From: an uncultured Christensenellaceae bacterium
Lineage (GTDB): Bacteria; Bacillota; Clostridia; Christensenellales; UBA3700
Length of the DNA: 64,000 bases
Reading direction: 5' to 3'
NCBI GenBank assembly: GCA_944383905.1
Contig: CALWRI010000001.1
Location: 87,766-151,765 of the forward strand
The notes under the pieces are model-generated. The model saw nothing but the letters and a program-made list of their open reading frames with translations. It made no database searches and was not told where the DNA came from. Numbering within the stretch: the first letter of the stretch is position 1; each line of letters opens with the position of its first letter. Below, in pieces: positions 8,169 to 16,721 of this stretch. Position numbers and translations under genes: made by a program.

Positions 8169-8987
8169 TTATTTGTTGGACGCAAGCACGACTATCTCTC
8201 TGATGAGCTCGCTCATCTTGCCTATAACGGCGCGGCTCTCCTTCTGAACGTCGAGATGGCTCAACTTGCCGTTTCCGAGTCCGCACGCCTTGTTGCTTAT
8301 GAACGAAAGTCCCAGCACCTTTATCCCCATGTGCACCGCAGCTATCGTCTCGATCGCCGTGCTCATACCGACCGCGTCCGCGCCCATAGCTCTCGCCATG
8401 CGCACCTCGGCAGGCGTCTCGAAGTTGGGGCCGGGGAATTGGATATACACGCCCTCTTTGAGATCGAGTCCGACTTTCTTTGCCGCCGCCCTCGCCGTTT
8501 CGCGCAGCGCGGGGTCGTAAGCCTCGCTCATATCGGGGAATCTGTCACCGTAAGACGGATCGTTCTTTCCGATAAGAGGGGACGGAACGAGAGAAATATG
8601 ATCGGTTATCATCATAAGGTCTCCCGTGTCGAGATCCTCTCTTATTCCGCCCGAAGCGTTGGTCAGAATGAGCGCCTTGACGCCCATGCGGATCATCAGG
8701 CGTATCGGCAGCACGGCTTCCTGCGGAGTGTAACCTTCGTAATAATGCACTCTGCCCTGCATCACCACTACGGGCACGCGGTTGATATATCCGAATACGA
8801 ATCTGCCGCTGTGCCCCTGCACGGTCGAAGTGGGCATGCCCTGAATATTCTCGAAAGGCACGCTGTATACGCTTTCGATCTGTTCGGCGACCGCGCCCAG
8901 ACCGCTGCCGAGCACAAGCCCTATCTGTGGTTTGAAATCCACCCTCATTTTGAGGCTCGAATACGCTTTCTCTACTCTCTTCCACAT
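8169..8987 (-). CDS. punA: Purine nucleoside phosphorylase (trimeric PNP)
   Basis: 272 aa, the usual length of the trimeric PNP I family. Visible motifs are VLGSGLGA (phosphate loop), QGHSGRF (phosphate-binding His), MQGRVHYYEGY, TNASGGI, GPNFETPAEVR (the Glu that binds the purine) and ISNKACG (the Asn near the base). It cleaves inosine, guanosine and their deoxy forms with phosphate, giving the free base and ribose-1-phosphate in the cytosol. It starts 7 bases after the pyrE stop, so it is co-transcribed with the pyr genes, linking salvage to de novo synthesis. The ribosome binding site is weak (GTGAG). Confidence 0.95.
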   Translation of the reverse strand: MWKRVEKAYSSLKMRVDFKPQIGLVLGSGLGAVAEQIESVYSVPFENIQGMPTSTVQGHSGRFVFGYINRVPVVVMQGRVHYYEGYTPQEAVLPIRLMIRMGVKALILTNASGGIREDLDTGDLMMITDHISLVPSPLIGKNDPSYGDRFPDMSEAYDPALRETARAAAKKVGLDLKEGVYIQFPGPNFETPAEVRMARAMGADAVGMSTAIETIAAVHMGIKVLGLSFISNKACGLGNGKLSHLDVQKESRAVIGKMSELIREIVVLASNK

Positions 8988-8994
8988 AAGCGAC

Positions 8995-9585
8995 TCACTT
9001 GGTAAATACTCTCGAGCCGGGTTTGACGAGCGGCAGTTTGCCCTCTTTGCATATCGGGCATTCGTCGGGCTCGTAAGAGGTGATGTCCATACTTATAAGA
9101 TTGACGAACTTCACGCCGAAATCCACTTTGCCGTTGCTCCTGTCGACGAGAGAAGCGACAGCGGTGACTTCTCCGCCCGCCTCTTTGACGAGAGCTATGA
9201 CCTCTTTGACGGAACCGCCCGTCGTGACGACGTCTTCGCATACGACGAATTTTGTGCCTTTTTCTATGGTAAAGCCGCGACGCAGGGTCATGACTCCGTT
9301 TTCGCGCTCCGCAAAGATGTTGGGCTTGCCCAGCTGTCTCGCAACTTCGTACCCCATCAGGATACCGCCGATCGCGGGAGAAATGACGACGTCGACCTCG
9401 ACGCCGCTCTCGGTGAGTTTTTCCGCAAGCGCCTTGCACAGCTGCTCGCTCGCCTTGGGATCGACGAACACCTTTGCGCTCTGCATATAGGTGTCGGAAT
9501 GTCTGCCCGACGTAAGTCTGAAATGTCCTTTGAGTATCGCGCCCGTGCTGCGATAAACTTCAAGTGCCTGTTCTTTGGTCATCAT
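8995..9585 (-). CDS. pyrE: Orotate phosphoribosyltransferase
   Basis: 196 aa. It joins orotate and PRPP to give orotidine 5'-phosphate. The PRPP-binding motif [16 protein letters not shown] is clear at about residues 115-130. The orotate-contacting [10 protein letters not shown] appears at about residue 23. The C-terminus carries [11 protein letters not shown], a CxxC pair found in a clostridial subset of PyrE proteins. The ATG has GGAGG nine bases upstream. The gap to pyrD (9586-9640) holds a short repeat copy and no obvious promoter. Confidence 0.96.
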   Translation of the reverse strand: MMTKEQALEVYRSTGAILKGHFRLTSGRHSDTYMQSAKVFVDPKASEQLCKALAEKLTESGVEVDVVISPAIGGILMGYEVARQLGKPNIFAERENGVMTLRRGFTIEKGTKFVVCEDVVTTGGSVKEVIALVKEAGGEVTAVASLVDRSNGKVDFGVKFVNLISMDITSYEPDECPICKEGKLPLVKPGSRVFTK

Positions 9586-9622
9586 ATAATTGTCCTCCGA
9601 TTTGATTTCTTTATAAAATTTG

Positions 9623-9637
9623 CCTGCCCGTGTCCGT
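9623..9637 (+). repeat. Short interspersed repeat, copy 2 (CCTGCCCGTGTCCGT)
   Basis: The 15-mer is identical to the copy at 8145-8159. It is preceded by AAAATTTG and lies just beyond the pyrD stop, in the gap between pyrD and pyrE. Confidence 0.5.
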
Positions 9638-9640
9638 CAA

Positions 9641-10549
9641 TCAGTTTAATATCAACGAACCGACAAGATCGTTGACGTCCTGTCCGCTCTCCTCGACGTA
9701 AGCCTCGAGATCTTTGACGATGTCGTAAGCCGCGGTCGGATTGATGAAATTCGCCGTGCCGACCTGCACCGCGCGCGCTCCGCATATCATAAATTCGAGC
9801 ACGTCGGTATAAGTCGTTATTCCTCCCAGCCCTATGATGGGTATCTTTACCGCATTGTAACAGTCCCAGACCATCTTGAGCGCCACGGGTTTGACGCAGG
9901 GACCCGACATTCCGCCGTTGTTGTTGGCGAGGATCGGACGCCTCGTCCTGTAATTCACCGCCATACCCGACAGCGTATTGATGAGCGAGATCGCGTCCGC
10001 GCCGCCCGCTTCCGCCGCTCTCGCGTTGTCCGCAATGCAGCTCACGTTGGGAGACAGCTTGGTTATAACGGGTTTTTCGCACACGTCTTTGACCGCGCGC
10101 GTGACCTGTTCCACGCTCTTTGGCAGAACGCCGAACGCCATACCGCCCTGCTTCACGTTGGGGCAGGATATGTTGAGCTCCACCATATCGGCGTGGCTGT
10201 CGTTTATCCTCTCCGCTATCGCCTTGTAATCGTCGAGAGTGGAGCCCGCTATATTCGCTATCACGACGACGTCCTCTTTTGCGAGTCTCTTGTCGTCTTC
10301 GGCGAGATAGTGCTCTATGCCGGGATTCTGAAGCCCGACGCTGTTGAGCATACCACCGTAACTTTCGGCAATTCTCGGAGGGGGATTGCCCTCTTTTTTA
10401 TTGAGAGTGAGACCCTTGGTGCATATACCGCCGAGCGCGGATATCGGGTAAAACTCTCCGTACTCCTTGCCGAAACCGAACGTGCCGCTCGCGGTGATGA
10501 CGGGGTTTTTGAATTCCACGCCCGCGATTTTTACTTTGAGATTGCTCAT
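9641..10549 (-). CDS. pyrD: Dihydroorotate dehydrogenase B (NAD+), catalytic subunit
   Basis: 302 aa class 1B enzyme that oxidises dihydroorotate to orotate with FMN. Motifs seen are ITASGTFGFGKEY near residue 20, NISCPNVKQGGMAFG with the catalytic Cys region, the substrate-binding SLINTL, NNNGGMSGP, and the FMN-binding IIGLGGI and GARAVQVGTA at the C-terminal end. The ATG at 10549 overlaps the pyrK stop by four bases. The same frame stays open far upstream through pyrK, but homology starts only at MSNLKVKIAG. It works with PyrK, which passes electrons to NAD+. Confidence 0.96.
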   Translation of the reverse strand: MSNLKVKIAGVEFKNPVITASGTFGFGKEYGEFYPISALGGICTKGLTLNKKEGNPPPRIAESYGGMLNSVGLQNPGIEHYLAEDDKRLAKEDVVVIANIAGSTLDDYKAIAERINDSHADMVELNISCPNVKQGGMAFGVLPKSVEQVTRAVKDVCEKPVITKLSPNVSCIADNARAAEAGGADAISLINTLSGMAVNYRTRRPILANNNGGMSGPCVKPVALKMVWDCYNAVKIPIIGLGGITTYTDVLEFMICGARAVQVGTANFINPTAAYDIVKDLEAYVEESGQDVNDLVGSLILN

Positions 10550-11310
10550 AACACCACCTCGTTCAAAAGAAATACAGGGCCGTCCTTGCAGACTCTGACG
10601 TAACCCTCGCCGTCCGCGCGCTTCACCTTGCAGTTGCAGACGAGGCACGCGCCTATGCCGCAACCCATGCGCTGTTCGAGCGAAACGTATATCGGAACGT
10701 CCACGCCCTCGAAAGTCTTTCTGACCGCCTTGTACATGACCTCGGGTCCGCAGACGAATATCTCGTCGGGTCTGACGGCGTCGAACGCCTCGCGCGCGAC
10801 CGTCGTAACGAATCCCTTTTTGCCGTAACTGCCGTCGTCCGTGGCGACAGTGACTCCCGCGCATTTCGAAGCGAGCTCCTTTTCGAGCACGACCTTGCCC
10901 GCGTTTGCGAAACCGATATAGGAAAAGAATTCCTTGTCCGGATTGGCGGTGACTACCGCGGGAAGCACCGCGACTCCCATTCCTCCGCCGATAAGCATTA
11001 TCCTCTTGCCTACGGGACGGTATCCGTTGCCGAGAGGAAGAAGCACGTTGAGCTTTTCTCCCGCCTTGACCCCGGAGAGCACCTCCGTTCCTCCGCCGAC
11101 GACCGCGTAACATACGAGCGCCGTCTTTTTCTTTTCGTCGAAATCGCAGATGCAGAAAGGTCTGCGCAGTATCTTGCTCTTGTCGGGAAGTTTTATATCG
11201 AGAAACTGCGCGCCCTCGACTTTTTCGAAATCGTCGAAGGCGAGCGTCATGCTCCATATCCCGTCCGCGACTTGCACGTTCTCTTTTACGGTGGCTATTC
11301 TGTCTTTCAT
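10546..11310 (-). CDS. pyrK: Dihydroorotate dehydrogenase B, electron-transfer subunit
   Basis: 254 aa from the ATG at 11310, chosen because it overlaps the pyrF stop as ATGA; an ATG three codons earlier is possible. The FAD-binding RRPFCICD, the NAD-binding MLIGGGMGVAVLPA and the [2Fe-2S] cluster CGIGACLVCNC followed by RVCKDGPVF are all present. It carries electrons from the PyrD FMN through the iron-sulfur centre and FAD to NAD+. Its presence marks the NAD-linked, anaerobe-compatible route. Confidence 0.96.
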   Translation of the reverse strand: MKDRIATVKENVQVADGIWSMTLAFDDFEKVEGAQFLDIKLPDKSKILRRPFCICDFDEKKKTALVCYAVVGGGTEVLSGVKAGEKLNVLLPLGNGYRPVGKRIMLIGGGMGVAVLPAVVTANPDKEFFSYIGFANAGKVVLEKELASKCAGVTVATDDGSYGKKGFVTTVAREAFDAVRPDEIFVCGPEVMYKAVRKTFEGVDVPIYVSLEQRMGCGIGACLVCNCKVKRADGEGYVRVCKDGPVFLLNEVVL

Positions 11311-12212
11311 CCGATGCACCTTGTGAGATCTTTTTGCATATCGATCGCCGCTTTGAGCGCCGCGTCCTTGTAGTCGAGTCCCGCGTACTGCTCTTTTTTA
11401 TACGCGCAAAGTATACCGCGCGAAGAATTGACGATACCGCCTATGCCGTCCTTGAAGCATACAGCGAGGTCTTCCGCCTTGCCGCCCTGCGCCCCGTATC
11501 CCGGGATCAGGAAGAACAGATGCGGATGAGCCGCTCTTATCCTCGCCGCCTGCTCCTTGTGCGTCGCGCCGACGACCGCTCCGACGGACGAATAACCGTA
11601 TTTGCCGACGAGGTTTTTGCCCCATTCGTCGACGAGATCCGCCATTGCGTCGTACAGAGTCTCTTTGTCTCCGAGCGCCTTGTCCTGAAGCTCGCCGCTG
11701 GCGGGGTTGGACGTCTTGACCAGCACGAATATGCCCTTGTCGTTCTTTTCGCAGTCCGCGACGAAGGGTTTGACGCCGTCGCTGCCCAGATATCCGTTGA
11801 CGGTCACGAAGTCGCTCTCAAACGGGGTGACTTTGACGCCGCCCGCAAGCTCCGTCGCGCCGATGTACGCCTTGCTGTACGCCGCAGCGGTGCTGCCGAT
11901 GTCGTTGCGCTTGACGTCCGCTATCGCGATCAGTCCGTTTGCGCGCGCATACGCGAGCGTATCCTTGAAAGCGCGCATACCTGCGACTCCGTACATCTCG
12001 TAGTAAGCGACCTGAACTTTGACTGCGGGGATCACGTCCTTGAGCGCGTCGATGAGGTCGAAGTTGAACTTGGTGATATAATTTGCCGCGTCGTCGAGAG
12101 TGAGGCACTTTGCCTTCATCTCGTCGGGAAGGTAGTCCACGCAGGTGTCCAGACCTATCACGGACGGGTTGTTCGTTCTCTTGATTGCGTCGATGAGTTT
12201 GTCTATTATCAT
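11307..12212 (-). CDS. pyrF: Orotidine 5'-phosphate decarboxylase (type 2, about 300 aa)
   Basis: 301 aa, the longer type 2 family. The catalytic lysine motif DVKRNDIGSTAAAYS is at about residues 99-113, and GLDTCVDYLP opens the barrel. FLIPGYGAQGG, the phosphate-binding loop, is near residue 235. It converts OMP to UMP, the last de novo step. It starts 3 bases from the pyrC stop with an AGAGG site and overlaps pyrK by four bases. Confidence 0.96.
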   Translation of the reverse strand: MIIDKLIDAIKRTNNPSVIGLDTCVDYLPDEMKAKCLTLDDAANYITKFNFDLIDALKDVIPAVKVQVAYYEMYGVAGMRAFKDTLAYARANGLIAIADVKRNDIGSTAAAYSKAYIGATELAGGVKVTPFESDFVTVNGYLGSDGVKPFVADCEKNDKGIFVLVKTSNPASGELQDKALGDKETLYDAMADLVDEWGKNLVGKYGYSSVGAVVGATHKEQAARIRAAHPHLFFLIPGYGAQGGKAEDLAVCFKDGIGGIVNSSRGILCAYKKEQYAGLDYKDAALKAAIDMQKDLTRCIG

Positions 12213-12214
12213 AA

Positions 12215-13474
12215 TTACCTCTTGTATTTGATCTTTCCGTCCACTACCGTGCAGTATACTCTGCCGTATACCTCTCTGCCGTGGAAGGGGGTATTCTTGC
12301 CTTTGGAGAAGAATTCGTTTTTGTCTATCCTGTATTTTTCGTCGAGATTTACGAGAGTGATATCCGCAGTCGCTCCTTCGCGCAGCGCTCCGCAGTCTAT
12401 GCCGACGAGCGCGGCGGGATTTGCGGTCATAAGCTCGCTCAACCTCTCAAGAGAGATCTCTCCCGACCTGACGAGAGTCGTATAAGACAGCGCGAACGAG
12501 GTCTCGATCCCGCTTATTCCGTTTGCCGCGCCGATGAGTCCGCCCTCTTTTTCGTGCTTCGCGTGCGGAGCGTGATCGGTGACTATCGCGTCGACGGTGC
12601 CGTCCTTTATCGCCTCTATCATAGCGAGCCTGTCGCTCTCCTCGCGCAGCGGAGGATTGACCTTCGCGTCGGCGTTGCCCGAAAGACACAGCTCGTCGGT
12701 TGCCGCAAAATAGTGCGGGCAGGTCTCGCAGGTGACTCTGACGCCGCGCGCCTTCGCCTCTCTTATCAGTTGAGCGCTGCCCTTCGTGCTGATATGCGCT
12801 ATGTGCACGCGCGCGCCGAGCGTTTCCGCCAGCACGATCTCGCGCGCGACCATGACTTCTTCGCTCGCGCGGCTTATGCCCTTGTATCCCGCAAGCGTCG
12901 CGTGATAACCTTCGTTCATCACTCCCTCGTTGACGAGAGAGATGTCCTCGCAATGGCTTATGACGAGCATACCGAAGCCGTTTGCGTATTCGAGCGCTAT
13001 CCTCATGAGCTGCGCGCTCTCAACGGGTCTGCCGTCGTCCGAAAACGCGACCGCGCCCGCCTCTTTGAGCTTGCCCATCTCGGTTATCCTCTCTCCGTTC
13101 TCGCCCACGCTGACCGCGGCTATCGGATATACTTTCGCGAGTCCGACTTCCTTCGCCCTGTCCTTGATGTATCTGACGATGTATTTGTTGTCGGTCACGG
13201 GGTTCGTGTTGGGCATGCAGCATACGGCGGAAAAACCTCCCGCGACTGCCGCTCTGGAGCCGCTCTCTATATCCTCTTTGTATTCAAAACCCGGCTCGCG
13301 CAGATGAACGTGCATATCGACGAACGCGGGAAGCGCGGTAAGTCCGTGCGCGTCCAGCACTTCGCAGTCGCCCTGCGGCAGACTGTCCGCTATCTTTTCT
13401 ATCTTGTTTCCGCTTATCAGAATATCTTTTTTGTCGCCGTTCACCACGGCGGATCTTATGAGCAGTTTTTTCAT
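12215..13474 (-). CDS. pyrC: Dihydroorotase (class I)
   Basis: 419 aa amidohydrolase. It cyclises carbamoyl aspartate to dihydroorotate. Motifs are DMHVHLREPGFEYKED (zinc-binding HxH plus substrate-binding RE), MPNTNPVTDN, VHIAHISTKGSAQ, CETCPHYF, and TDHAPHAKHEKEGG with the catalytic Asp. The start is one base after the pyrB stop and has GGAGG seven bases upstream. All expected metal ligands appear present, so this should be an active enzyme rather than a PyrB-partner pseudo-dihydroorotase. Confidence 0.96.
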   Translation of the reverse strand: MKKLLIRSAVVNGDKKDILISGNKIEKIADSLPQGDCEVLDAHGLTALPAFVDMHVHLREPGFEYKEDIESGSRAAVAGGFSAVCCMPNTNPVTDNKYIVRYIKDRAKEVGLAKVYPIAAVSVGENGERITEMGKLKEAGAVAFSDDGRPVESAQLMRIALEYANGFGMLVISHCEDISLVNEGVMNEGYHATLAGYKGISRASEEVMVAREIVLAETLGARVHIAHISTKGSAQLIREAKARGVRVTCETCPHYFAATDELCLSGNADAKVNPPLREESDRLAMIEAIKDGTVDAIVTDHAPHAKHEKEGGLIGAANGISGIETSFALSYTTLVRSGEISLERLSELMTANPAALVGIDCGALREGATADITLVNLDEKYRIDKNEFFSKGKNTPFHGREVYGRVYCTVVDGKIKYKR

Positions 13475-13475
13475 A

Positions 13476-14384
13476 TCAGTCCTCCAATACCCATTTAAGA
13501 AGCGCCATGCGCGTCGCCACGCCGTTCGTGACCTGGACGTCCTTGTAACAGCACTCGTCCTCGCACAGAGAGTATGAGAACTCCACCCCTCTGTTTACCG
13601 GACCGGGATGCATCGCTATCGCGCCCTCGTTGGCGAGCTTCATCCTCTCCGGCGTCACTCCGAAGAACCTCGCGTATTCGCCGTAACTCGGGAACAGACC
13701 TTTCTGCTGACGCTCGAGCTGTATGCGCAGGCCCATTATCACGTCGCTGCCTCTGAACGCGTCTTCGAGAGAAGAACAGACCTCGCAACCCAGCCTTTCC
13801 GCCGCCTGCGGTATCATGGTCGGCGGTCCGTAGATCCTGACCTTCGCGCCCATAGTCGTCAGAGAAACGATGTTGCTCCTCGCAACGCGGCTGTGCTTTA
13901 CGTCGCCGATTATCGTGACCGTCAGACCCTCGACTTTTCCGAACTTTTCGCGTATCGTAAACAGGTCGAGAAGCGCCTGGGTCGGATGAGCGTGAAGCCC
14001 GTCTCCCGCGTTGATGACGCTGCACCCGACGTTGTCCGCAAGATATTTGGGAGCGCCCGAAGCGGAATGGCGGATGACTATCGCGTCCGTCCCCATCGCC
14101 TCGATCGTCTTGCCGGTATCGAGAATGCTCTCGCCCTTTTGTACGCTCGACGTCGAAACGTCGACGACCGTCACGGTCGCGCCGAGATACTTGCAGGCGT
14201 CTTCAAACGAGCAACGCGTCCTCGTGCTGTTTTCGTAAAACAACGTCGCGACTGTCTTGCCCTTGAGGAGATCGCTGCTCTTGTTGCCCGACAAAACCAG
14301 CTTTTTCATCTCCGCGGCGTCGTCCATAAGCCGGGTAAGCGTTTGCGCGCTCACGCCTTCCATACACAAGAAATCCTTTTTCAT
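13476..14384 (-). CDS. pyrB: Aspartate carbamoyltransferase catalytic subunit; first gene of the pyr run
   Basis: 302 aa from the ATG at 14384, which has GGAGG three to seven bases upstream; the longer in-frame start at 14462 lacks support. The carbamoyl-phosphate loop ENSTRTRCSFE, HPTQALLDLFTI, and the MHPGPVNRGVE loop near the C-terminus are clear. It joins carbamoyl phosphate and aspartate. No pyrI regulatory chain, carAB or pyrR is in the window. The upstream 90 bases contain a weak -10 (TAAAAT near 14427-14432) and no visible attenuator or PyrR-binding hairpin, so the mode of pyrimidine control is not evident. Confidence 0.96.
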   Translation of the reverse strand: MKKDFLCMEGVSAQTLTRLMDDAAEMKKLVLSGNKSSDLLKGKTVATLFYENSTRTRCSFEDACKYLGATVTVVDVSTSSVQKGESILDTGKTIEAMGTDAIVIRHSASGAPKYLADNVGCSVINAGDGLHAHPTQALLDLFTIREKFGKVEGLTVTIIGDVKHSRVARSNIVSLTTMGAKVRIYGPPTMIPQAAERLGCEVCSSLEDAFRGSDVIMGLRIQLERQQKGLFPSYGEYARFFGVTPERMKLANEGAIAMHPGPVNRGVEFSYSLCEDECCYKDVQVTNGVATRMALLKWVLED

Positions 14385-14482
14385 TTGTCCTCCGCACGTT
14401 ATAAAATTCGTTATCTTGTTAATTTTACCATATATGCGCGCAAAAATAAAGGACTTAAGCAAATTAATTAAAATACGCGCGT

Positions 14483-14520
14483 AAAAAAGAACCGACGCAG
14501 TCTGTCGACTGCGTCGGTCC
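14483..14520 (-). terminator. Rho-independent terminator after the ferredoxin gene
   Basis: On the minus strand a 13-bp stem (GACCGACGCAGTC with GACTGCGTCGGTT, the outermost pair a wobble) around a four-base loop GACA is followed by CTTTTTT. It lies about 30 bases beyond the ferredoxin stop and separates it from pyrB. Confidence 0.9.
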
Positions 14521-14551
14521 CGTTGTAATCATTTGTCTTTCGCTCCGACGA

Positions 14552-14722
14552 TTACTCCTCGCTGATAACTTCAACGGGGCAGCCTGCCGCGCAAGTGCCG
14601 CAGCTGATGCAGGTGTCTGCGTCGATAACGTACTTGTCGTCGCCTTCAGAAATAGCCTCTACGGGGCAGTTTGCCGCGCAGTTACCGCACTTAATGCAAC
14701 CATCACCGATAACGTATGCCAT
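14552..14722 (-). CDS. 2[4Fe-4S] ferredoxin, 56 aa
   Basis: This short gene encodes a classic clostridial ferredoxin. Cluster motif one is CIKCGNCAANCP (residues 9-20) and cluster motif two is CISCGTCAAGCP (38-49), each CxxCxxCxxxCP, with pseudo-twofold symmetry between halves. It is a soluble low-potential electron carrier. In an organism with HydABC it would accept or supply the ferredoxin electrons of the bifurcating hydrogenase. It is a single-gene transcript: it has its own promoter (14757-14785), an AAGGAGA site and a strong terminator. Confidence 0.95.
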   Translation of the reverse strand: MAYVIGDGCIKCGNCAANCPVEAISEGDDKYVIDADTCISCGTCAAGCPVEVISEE

Positions 14723-14756
14723 GTTTTGAAATCTCCTTTTTAGATTTTGTGATTAG

Positions 14757-14785
14757 ATTATACCACACGCCCCCGCGGTTGTAAA
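14757..14785 (-). promoter_or_regulatory. Sigma-A promoter for ferredoxin (TTTACA-17-TATAAT)
   Basis: Minus-strand TTTACA (14785-14780) and TATAAT (14762-14757) are 17 bases apart, with an extended TGTGG just before the -10. The leader would be about 28 nt. Confidence 0.8.
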
Positions 14786-14877
14786 CACTTTTGAAAAATT
14801 TACGGCGGCGTTTTAGTTAGTGACGTCTAACTTCACACGCTCAAACTCGTCCGAAAAAGCTTTTTTTGCAAAGATTT

Positions 14878-15756
14878 TCACTCTTCGAGCTTTTTAAGCT
14901 CCTGTTCGTACTGCTCCTCTTCCTTGTTAGCCTTCTGCTTTTGCGGCGCGCCTATGACCTCGAATTCTCCCACCTCGAAATATTCGTTGACCACACCGTC
15001 CTCATTCTGCACCGCAACCTTTATCCTGCGTTTTAACATATCCGTTTCCTCGACCCTGCCGTTGCCCTTTGCCGTGGATACGAGACTCCCGACTTTGGGG
15101 AGAAGTTTCGCCGTCTCGACGTAATAATCGTTTTCGTATCTCAGACAACACATCAGCTTGCCGCACATACCGCTGACCTTTGTCGGATTGAGGGATATGT
15201 TTTGGTTTTTTGCCATCTTCACGGTCACTTTTTCATAATCCGGAAGATGGGTTATGCAACAGCACGGTCTGCCGCACATGGCAAGCGCGCCTCTCATCTT
15301 GATGTCGTCGCGTTCGTATATCTGACGCAGCTCTATCCTCATGTGCATCACGCTCGCGATGTCCTTGACGAGCTCCCTGAAATCCACTCTGCCGTCCGCA
15401 GTAAAGCTGAACACTATCTTGGAGCGGTCGAAGGTGTATTCCGCGTCCACCAGCTTCATCTTGAGCCCGTGCTTTGCGATTTTCTTGTTGCACAGCTCCA
15501 TCGCGGAAGCCTTCATGTTCAGGTTTTCCTGCGCTCTCTTGTCGTCGTCCGGCGTCGCCTTGCGCACGACGGGTTTGAGTTGTCCCTTTATCGCGCCGTC
15601 GTCCACCTCTCTGTTGGGAGCGACGACCTTACCGTATTCCTGCCCTCTCACCGTCTCGACTATCGCGTTTTCTCCCGCCTGGAATTTTATCCCTTTGGGA
15701 TCGAAATAATACGTCTTGGGATTGGACGGAAATCTTATTTCAACTATTTCCGGCAT
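14878..15756 (-). CDS. ricT: PSP1-domain protein RicT (YaaT)
   Basis: 292 aa from the ATG at 15756, supported by GGAGG 11 bases upstream and by homology starting at MPEIVEIRFP. The PSP1 C-terminal domain covers about residues 60-250. Conserved cysteines occur as CGRPCCC and GMCGKLMCCLRYE, which in the Bacillus RicA-RicF-RicT complex help bind [4Fe-4S] clusters. That complex tunes RNase Y processing and phosphorelay signalling. The C-terminus is charged and variable. It overlaps holB by 13 bases, as in the conserved tmk-holB-ricT order of Bacillota. Confidence 0.93.
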   Translation of the reverse strand: MPEIVEIRFPSNPKTYYFDPKGIKFQAGENAIVETVRGQEYGKVVAPNREVDDGAIKGQLKPVVRKATPDDDKRAQENLNMKASAMELCNKKIAKHGLKMKLVDAEYTFDRSKIVFSFTADGRVDFRELVKDIASVMHMRIELRQIYERDDIKMRGALAMCGRPCCCITHLPDYEKVTVKMAKNQNISLNPTKVSGMCGKLMCCLRYENDYYVETAKLLPKVGSLVSTAKGNGRVEETDMLKRRIKVAVQNEDGVVNEYFEVGEFEVIGAPQKQKANKEEEQYEQELKKLEE

Positions 15757-16721
15757 AAATATTTTACCTCCAGAATTCCTATGAAAAGCGTATCCGCGAC
15801 GGACAACGGATTGCAGTTGCTCTCGCTCATACGCTTGCACTTTATTATCAGATCGAGAATGTTGACGAGAACGGGTCTGTCAAATTGTTCTCTCATACCT
15901 TTCAATTCTTCAAAGCCCTCCGCTTCCGCCGCCGTACCCGACGCGAGAAGAAGCCTGAAAACGGTCTCCGCAATGTCCAGATAACCGTCCAGATTGTTCT
16001 TGTCAATCTTGAGTCTCGACAGCTGCTCGTCGAGCTTTTTCGTCGACGTCAAATTGCGGATAACAGACACGAGCAGGGAAAATTTTTCTCCGAACTCCGC
16101 GTCCGCGTACAGCTTTTGCGCACGCGTCAGATTGCCGAATCCGCAGACGGACGCACGCGTCGCCGCGCGCACGGTATCTTCGTCGGGATCATCGTTCCCC
16201 TCGGTCAGCGCGCCGTAGATCTGCCCTGCGGTAAAGCCTTCGAAATACAGCTTTTTGCAACGCGAAAGTATCGTCGGGAGCACGGCTGTCTGCTGGCTTG
16301 CGCCCAGCACGAAAACGACGTCTTCGGGCGGTTCTTCGAGAGTCTTGAGAAACTTGTTCTGCGCCTTCTCGTTCATGCCCTGCATATTGCTTATGACGTA
16401 GACCTTCATGTCGCCGTCAAAACCCGTGAAATAGCTGTCTTCTATCAGTTGAGAAACGTCGTCGACGGAGATCTTTTCGCTCTCGTTTATCCGGAGAGCG
16501 ACGTAGGCGCCGTCGTCTATCTTCTCGCAGACGTCGCACTCGTCGCAGCCGCCGTGCGGACAAAGCGCGACCTTCGCCGCCAGCCTGCACAACCCCTTGC
16601 GCGCAACGTCGTCGTCCGAAATGATCAGATAACAGTGGTTGAGAGCTTCTCTCGCCTTGTCCTCGCGGACGGCGAGATAGGGTTTCGTCGTCTTGAGAAG
16701 TCTTTGCGTTTCGTTCATCAT
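15744..16721 (-). CDS. holB: DNA polymerase III delta' subunit
   Basis: 325 aa from the first of two adjacent ATGs, which overlaps the tmk stop (ATGATGA). It is a clamp-loader AAA+ protein with a degenerate N-terminus lacking a canonical Walker A, as is usual for delta'. The four-cysteine zinc module is represented by CPHGGCDECDVC (about residues 50-61). KTLEEPPEDVVFVLGAS and the SRC (arginine-finger) segment TILSRCKKL are present. It loads the sliding clamp together with the DnaX and HolA subunits. Its place between tmk and ricT confirms the call. Confidence 0.9.
   Translation of the reverse strand: MMNETQRLLKTTKPYLAVREDKAREALNHCYLIISDDDVARKGLCRLAAKVALCPHGGCDECDVCEKIDDGAYVALRINESEKISVDDVSQLIEDSYFTGFDGDMKVYVISNMQGMNEKAQNKFLKTLEEPPEDVVFVLGASQQTAVLPTILSRCKKLYFEGFTAGQIYGALTEGNDDPDEDTVRAATRASVCGFGNLTRAQKLYADAEFGEKFSLLVSVIRNLTSTKKLDEQLSRLKIDKNNLDGYLDIAETVFRLLLASGTAAEAEGFEELKGMREQFDRPVLVNILDLIIKCKRMSESNCNPLSVADTLFIGILEVKYLCRK

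Noticed and set aside
9641..11257. pyrD frame extended 236 codons upstream through pyrK
   Set aside because: Homology begins only at MSNLKVK (10549), which overlaps the pyrK stop as ATGA; the upstream part is an antiframe of pyrK.
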